From a virus, in the IMG/VR virus record IMGVR_UViG_3300042141_000177, positions 1-23,081 of that record: 23,081 bases of DNA; one strand, written 5' to 3'. Below the pieces are notes generated by a model that saw only the letters and a program-made list of their open reading frames with translations, made no database searches and had not been told where the DNA came from. Positions within the stretch are counted from its first letter, which is position 1. Every line of letters starts with the position of its first letter. The position numbers were made by a program, and so were the translations under genes. Below, piece by piece: positions 20,577-23,081 of the stretch.

Positions 20577-20775
20577 AATTACAGTAAATTTATACGCTAA
20601 AAAGTACGGAGAAAACGAACTAGCTAAAATGATTCTTAACAAAGAATTTGGTTTTGAATTTACAATTGAAAGCGATACAGAAAGAAGTCGAAGAATTCTA
20701 TCTTTTGAAGAAGCACTATCTTTAAAAGATAGTTTAGATCAGGTTTTTAGCGATTACAAAAAATATAGTTCGTAA
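20566..20775 (+). CDS. small hypothetical protein
   Basis: 69 residues from the ATG at 20566; the longer frame upstream is inside the preceding gene. It begins MKNKITVNLYAKKYGENELA, then has MILNKEFGFEFTIESDTERS and FEEALSLKDSLDQVFSDYKK. A beta start and helical end suggest a compact fold, function unknown. The next 57 bases hold only an 11-codon ORF that I do not call. Confidence 0.55.
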   Translation: MKNKITVNLYAKKYGENELAKMILNKEFGFEFTIESDTERSRRILSFEEALSLKDSLDQVFSDYKKYSS

Positions 20776-20832
20776 AAATTATGAGTAGTGAATTGGAGAG
20801 AACCTATTGGGGTTGAAGACTAAATTAAAAAC

Positions 20833-21051
20833 ATGGACGATAATTCAAAATATCTATTGACATCCGTTAAAGAAGATTTAACATATATACAGAACAATAT
20901 TTTCAATAAACCAAAGAAAGTTGAATGCGAATGTAGACCATTCGGTAATGATAATGTAATATTCTTTCTCACTAAAACGCCTAATATCTTTCACAGAAAA
21001 ATGATGGAATTGGTTTTTGGTTTTAAATTTAAAATTAATGAAAATATCTAA
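20833..21051 (+). CDS. small hypothetical protein
   Basis: 72 residues. The N-terminus is helical (MDDNSKYLLTSVKEDLTYIQ), then two cysteines occur as CECRPFGNDN, followed by a hydrophobic strand and a C-terminal part MMELVFGFKFKINENI. It overlaps the phosphoesterase that follows by 14 bases. No family recognised. Confidence 0.55.
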   Translation: MDDNSKYLLTSVKEDLTYIQNNIFNKPKKVECECRPFGNDNVIFFLTKTPNIFHRKMMELVFGFKFKINENI

Positions 21052-21721
21052 CTATTTTTGGGAACCTATTAAAATCGAACATACCAATGTTTATTTTTGG
21101 TCTGACATGCACTTAGGACATAAGTGCGAACACTGGGAAATCCCTTTGTGGAAAAATAGAGGGTTTGATTGCGTAGAGGATCACGATGAAACTTTGATCA
21201 ACAGATGGAACAATAAACTCAATCAAGAGTCTGAAATTTTTCATTTAGGTGATATAATGTTTGGTACTAAAGGAGAAGAAAGATTAACAGATGTTCTCAG
21301 TAGGTTGACATTCAAAACTCTTTATCTTTTTTCTGGCAATCATTCAGCTGGTTACAAGCAATTGTTGAGCAAGTCATTGGAAGAAAATGGAACTAGGTAT
21401 CTTGATTTTAATAATAAAAGAGTTTATTTTGTTCCAAATTATTTAGAAATTATGATTTGCGGTCAACCCATCGTGCTTTCTCATTATGCTTTAGCCTCAT
21501 GGAATGGTCAAGGTAAGGGAAGCTTGATGATACATGGTCATTCTCATTCGAATCTATATAAGAGCGAACTTGGAAAACTTTTATACCAATGCAAGATTAT
21601 TGATGTTGGTGTAGAAAATTCACCAATTCCTATTTCCTTTAGTGAAATTAGAAATAAATTCAAAAACATTGAAAATAAAACATTTGATCATCATACTAAA
21701 GATACTTTAAATCCTTTTTAA
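21038..21721 (+). CDS. calcineurin-like metallophosphoesterase
   Basis: 227 residues from the ATG at 21038; an earlier in-frame ATG lies inside the previous gene. Motifs are FWSDMHLGHK (D and H), IFHLGDIMFG, LFSGNHSAGY, LSHYALASW and MIHGHSHSN, the set of the calcineurin-like phosphoesterase fold. The HLGD, GNH and HGHSH spacing is that of small phage and bacterial members. The substrate is unknown. It is followed three bases after its stop by the polynucleotide-kinase-like gene, so a joint role in processing nucleic-acid ends is possible but inferred. Confidence 0.83.
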   Translation: MKISNYFWEPIKIEHTNVYFWSDMHLGHKCEHWEIPLWKNRGFDCVEDHDETLINRWNNKLNQESEIFHLGDIMFGTKGEERLTDVLSRLTFKTLYLFSGNHSAGYKQLLSKSLEENGTRYLDFNNKRVYFVPNYLEIMICGQPIVLSHYALASWNGQGKGSLMIHGHSHSNLYKSELGKLLYQCKIIDVGVENSPIPISFSEIRNKFKNIENKTFDHHTKDTLNPF

Positions 21722-21724
21722 ATA

Positions 21725-22132
21725 ATGAAAACTCTTTATCTTATCTGTGGTCCGAGTGGTTCAGGAAAAACTACTTTCGCTAACAAACTTAAAAAGGAAA
21801 AAAATATCACCAATCATTTCGAAGCAGATCAATGGATGGTTGATCTGTATGGCAACTATTTTTTTGATCCTAAAAGGCTTGGTTACTGTCATGCAGAGTG
21901 CCAAAAAAGAACAGAAGAGTCTATGCAAAGAGGGGAAGATGTTATTGTCTCTAATACCACTCTTACTAAAAAAGAAGCAAAACCTTATATTGACTTATCT
22001 AAAAAATATGGTTATACTGTAGCAATATGGCATATGACTGGAGAATTTATAAACAAACACGGAGTTCCATATTGGAAGGTTGAAGAAATGAGAAACAAAA
22101 GACAATGGTTTTCTTTGGAAGATTTTAATTAA
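21725..22132 (+). CDS. P-loop kinase, polynucleotide-kinase-like
   Basis: 135 residues. The Walker A motif GPSGSGKTT begins at about residue 9. EADQWM, CHAECQKRTEESM and DVIVSNTTLTKKEAKPYIDL follow, the order seen in the kinase domain of T4 polynucleotide kinase and N4BP2-like proteins. T4 Pnkp adds a 3'-phosphatase domain, which is absent here; the length is that of a kinase domain only. It would phosphorylate 5'-OH ends of RNA or DNA using ATP. It starts three bases after a metallophosphoesterase. With the two RNA ligases it suggests RNA end-healing and sealing. Confidence 0.75.
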   Translation: MKTLYLICGPSGSGKTTFANKLKKEKNITNHFEADQWMVDLYGNYFFDPKRLGYCHAECQKRTEESMQRGEDVIVSNTTLTKKEAKPYIDLSKKYGYTVAIWHMTGEFINKHGVPYWKVEEMRNKRQWFSLEDFN

Positions 22133-22138
22133 AAATTA

Positions 22139-22627
22139 ATGAGTAAGCTACTAAAACACGCAAAAAAAGAACTAGGTCTTATCTATTCAGAAGAAGATCT
22201 AAAAGAAGGATATAATAAATTAGCATACGATTGTATTCTAGAACTTATTGAAGTATTTTCAAAACAAGGACATTCTGGTTTCAGTGCTCCTTATGTTGCA
22301 AATATGTTTAAAACTCTAGCAAATTTTGAAACATTAACTCCTCTGACTGGAGAAGACGATGAATGGGGAGATATTTCTAGTTTAGGAGATGATACAAAAT
22401 ATCAAAACATAAGAAACGGTGCAGTATTTAAAAATTCAGATGGGTCATCTTATTACATAGAAGCTGTAGTATGGAGAGATTCAGATGGAGATTGTTATAC
22501 AAACGGAAAGTCCAGAATGAAAGTCAAGTTTCCTCTTATCCCTAAAACTTTTTATGTTGACAGCTATGAAGATGGTTCATATAATGAAAAGCAGTATCAA
22601 GAAGCTTTAGACTATTATGCAAAATAG
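22139..22627 (+). CDS. conserved phage protein of unknown function
   Basis: 162 residues. It carries ELIEVFSKQGHSGFSAPYVA, then LTPLTGEDDEWGDIS, then NGAVFKNSDGSSYYIEAVVW and VKFPLIPKTFYVDSYEDGSY. I recognise this combination from phage proteins without a known role. It appears complete. It ends within the start of the YopX gene (11-base overlap). Confidence 0.72.
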   Translation: MSKLLKHAKKELGLIYSEEDLKEGYNKLAYDCILELIEVFSKQGHSGFSAPYVANMFKTLANFETLTPLTGEDDEWGDISSLGDDTKYQNIRNGAVFKNSDGSSYYIEAVVWRDSDGDCYTNGKSRMKVKFPLIPKTFYVDSYEDGSYNEKQYQEALDYYAK

Positions 22628-23000
22628 AATCCTTAAATTTCGAGCTTGGGATAAACTAGCAAAACAATTCACCTATCCAGATAAAGGATATCAAGGACAT
22701 TATGTTCTTACTTTGAATGGACAATTTCAAAACCTTCAGAATGGTTCTGGTGGTGATGAATATGTTGTTCAGCAATTTACTGGAGAATATGATAAGAACA
22801 AAAAAGAAATTTATGAAGGCGATATCATTAGATCATATTCCAAAGAATTTATTAACGACAATTATGAAGCTGAAGTAGTTTTTATAGACGCCGCCTTTCA
22901 TTCAAAAATTAATGAAAAAGAATATGCAGGTATATGGAGTGGAGATGATATTGAAGTAATTGGAAATATTTTCGAAAATAGTGAACTTTTAAAACAATGA
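22617..23000 (+). CDS. YopX family protein
   Basis: 127 residues. It begins MQNRILKFRAWDKLAKQFTY, the hallmark YopX opening with FRAWD, and continues with a variable middle, VVQQFTGEYDKNKKEIYEGD and the typical YEGDII segment, then VEVIGNIFENSELL-type ending. YopX proteins are common in phages of many hosts and their function is unknown. The ATG overlaps the preceding gene, and the TGA overlaps the ATG of a truncated second YopX start. Confidence 0.85.
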   Translation: MQNRILKFRAWDKLAKQFTYPDKGYQGHYVLTLNGQFQNLQNGSGGDEYVVQQFTGEYDKNKKEIYEGDIIRSYSKEFINDNYEAEVVFIDAAFHSKINEKEYAGIWSGDDIEVIGNIFENSELLKQ

Positions 23001-23026
23001 ATAGACAACTAAAATTTCGTATTTGA
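22997..23026 (+). pseudogene. truncated YopX-like start
   Basis: ATG at 22997 encodes MNRQLKFRI and then TGA at 23024-23026. YopX proteins continue with a Trp-Asp at this point; here the codon is TGA and the next codon is GAC (Asp). From 23027 on, the sequence is the junction repeat, so the remnant may have been cut off by that duplication. Confidence 0.45.
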
Positions 23027-23081
23027 GACACTAGAACAAGTCAAAGGTATTTTAAAATGAATAAAGACAAAAAATATGTAT
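23027..23081 (+). repeat. junction repeat, copy 2
   Basis: It matches 17310-17364 at 49 of 55 bases. It preserves the end of a relic reading frame (LEQVKGILK) and an ATGA overlap with the gene that follows. It is cut by the window edge. Confidence 0.85.
23057..23081 (+). CDS. start of a paralogue of the 17340 gene
   Basis: ATG at 23057 opens MNKDKKYV, matching MNKNKKYV of the 17340 product. It runs off the window, so length and integrity are unknown. Confidence 0.6.

Noticed and set aside
22997-23060. TGA read as tryptophan (recoded genetic code)
   Set aside because: Reading TGA as Trp would extend the YopX-like start, but TGA is used as an ordinary stop throughout the window, often in ATGA overlaps, so a truncated copy is the simpler reading.
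1-23081. CRISPR array or insertion sequence
   Set aside because: No regularly spaced short repeats, no transposase gene and no terminal inverted repeats were seen.

Overview
The window looks like part of a large, AT-rich genome of a tailed bacteriophage. The genes are short, tightly packed and mostly on the + strand, and many overlap by ATGA or a few bases. Several belong to protein families I recognise from phages: YopX, RNA ligases, a polynucleotide-kinase-like P-loop protein, a cytidine-deaminase fold protein and free-standing HNH, GIY-YIG and EDxHD endonucleases. No ribosomal or housekeeping genes are present. A lipoprotein with a C-terminal membrane anchor (a candidate unimolecular spanin) implies a host with an outer membrane. 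An autotransporter-type beta-strand repeat protein hints at Verrucomicrobia, Planctomycetes or Proteobacteria, but the host is not settled.

Layout. 1-2510: the tail of an unidentified gene, a deaminase-like gene, an Rnl5/DRB0094-type RNA ligase and three small genes. 2511-3756: an RNA island with a sigma70-like promoter, about 700 nt of hairpin-rich non-coding sequence, a one-piece tmRNA with an unusually long 33-residue tag, and tRNA-Tyr(GUA) four bases later. 3724-4694: an EDxHD-type homing endonuclease on the minus strand whose last codons lie inside the tRNA, then a spacer with tRNA-like fragments and a strong hairpin. 4725-10414: the spanin candidate, small conserved phage genes, an HNH nuclease, a metallophosphoesterase and the beta-repeat protein. 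10416-15491: small genes, two GIY-YIG endonucleases and a second RNA ligase of the T4 Rnl1 type. 15613-23081: a SemiSWEET/PQ-loop membrane protein, two more metallophosphoesterases, a polynucleotide-kinase-like protein, a YopX protein and many small accessory genes, with duplicated junction sequences that look like cassette shuffling.

How it may work together. Two RNA ligases of different families, a kinase-like protein, tRNA-Tyr and tmRNA together suggest investment in keeping translation alive during infection: resealing cut tRNAs and rescuing stalled ribosomes. The best candidate for something undescribed is the long structured RNA at about 2551-3254. Its setting (own promoter, phage genome, next to tmRNA and tRNA) matches that of giant ornate RNAs such as GOLLD and ROOL, although I cannot assign it to a family by eye.

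Several TTGACA-type promoters lie so close to start codons that the predicted leaders are 0-6 nt, so leaderless or nearly leaderless mRNAs may be common here.
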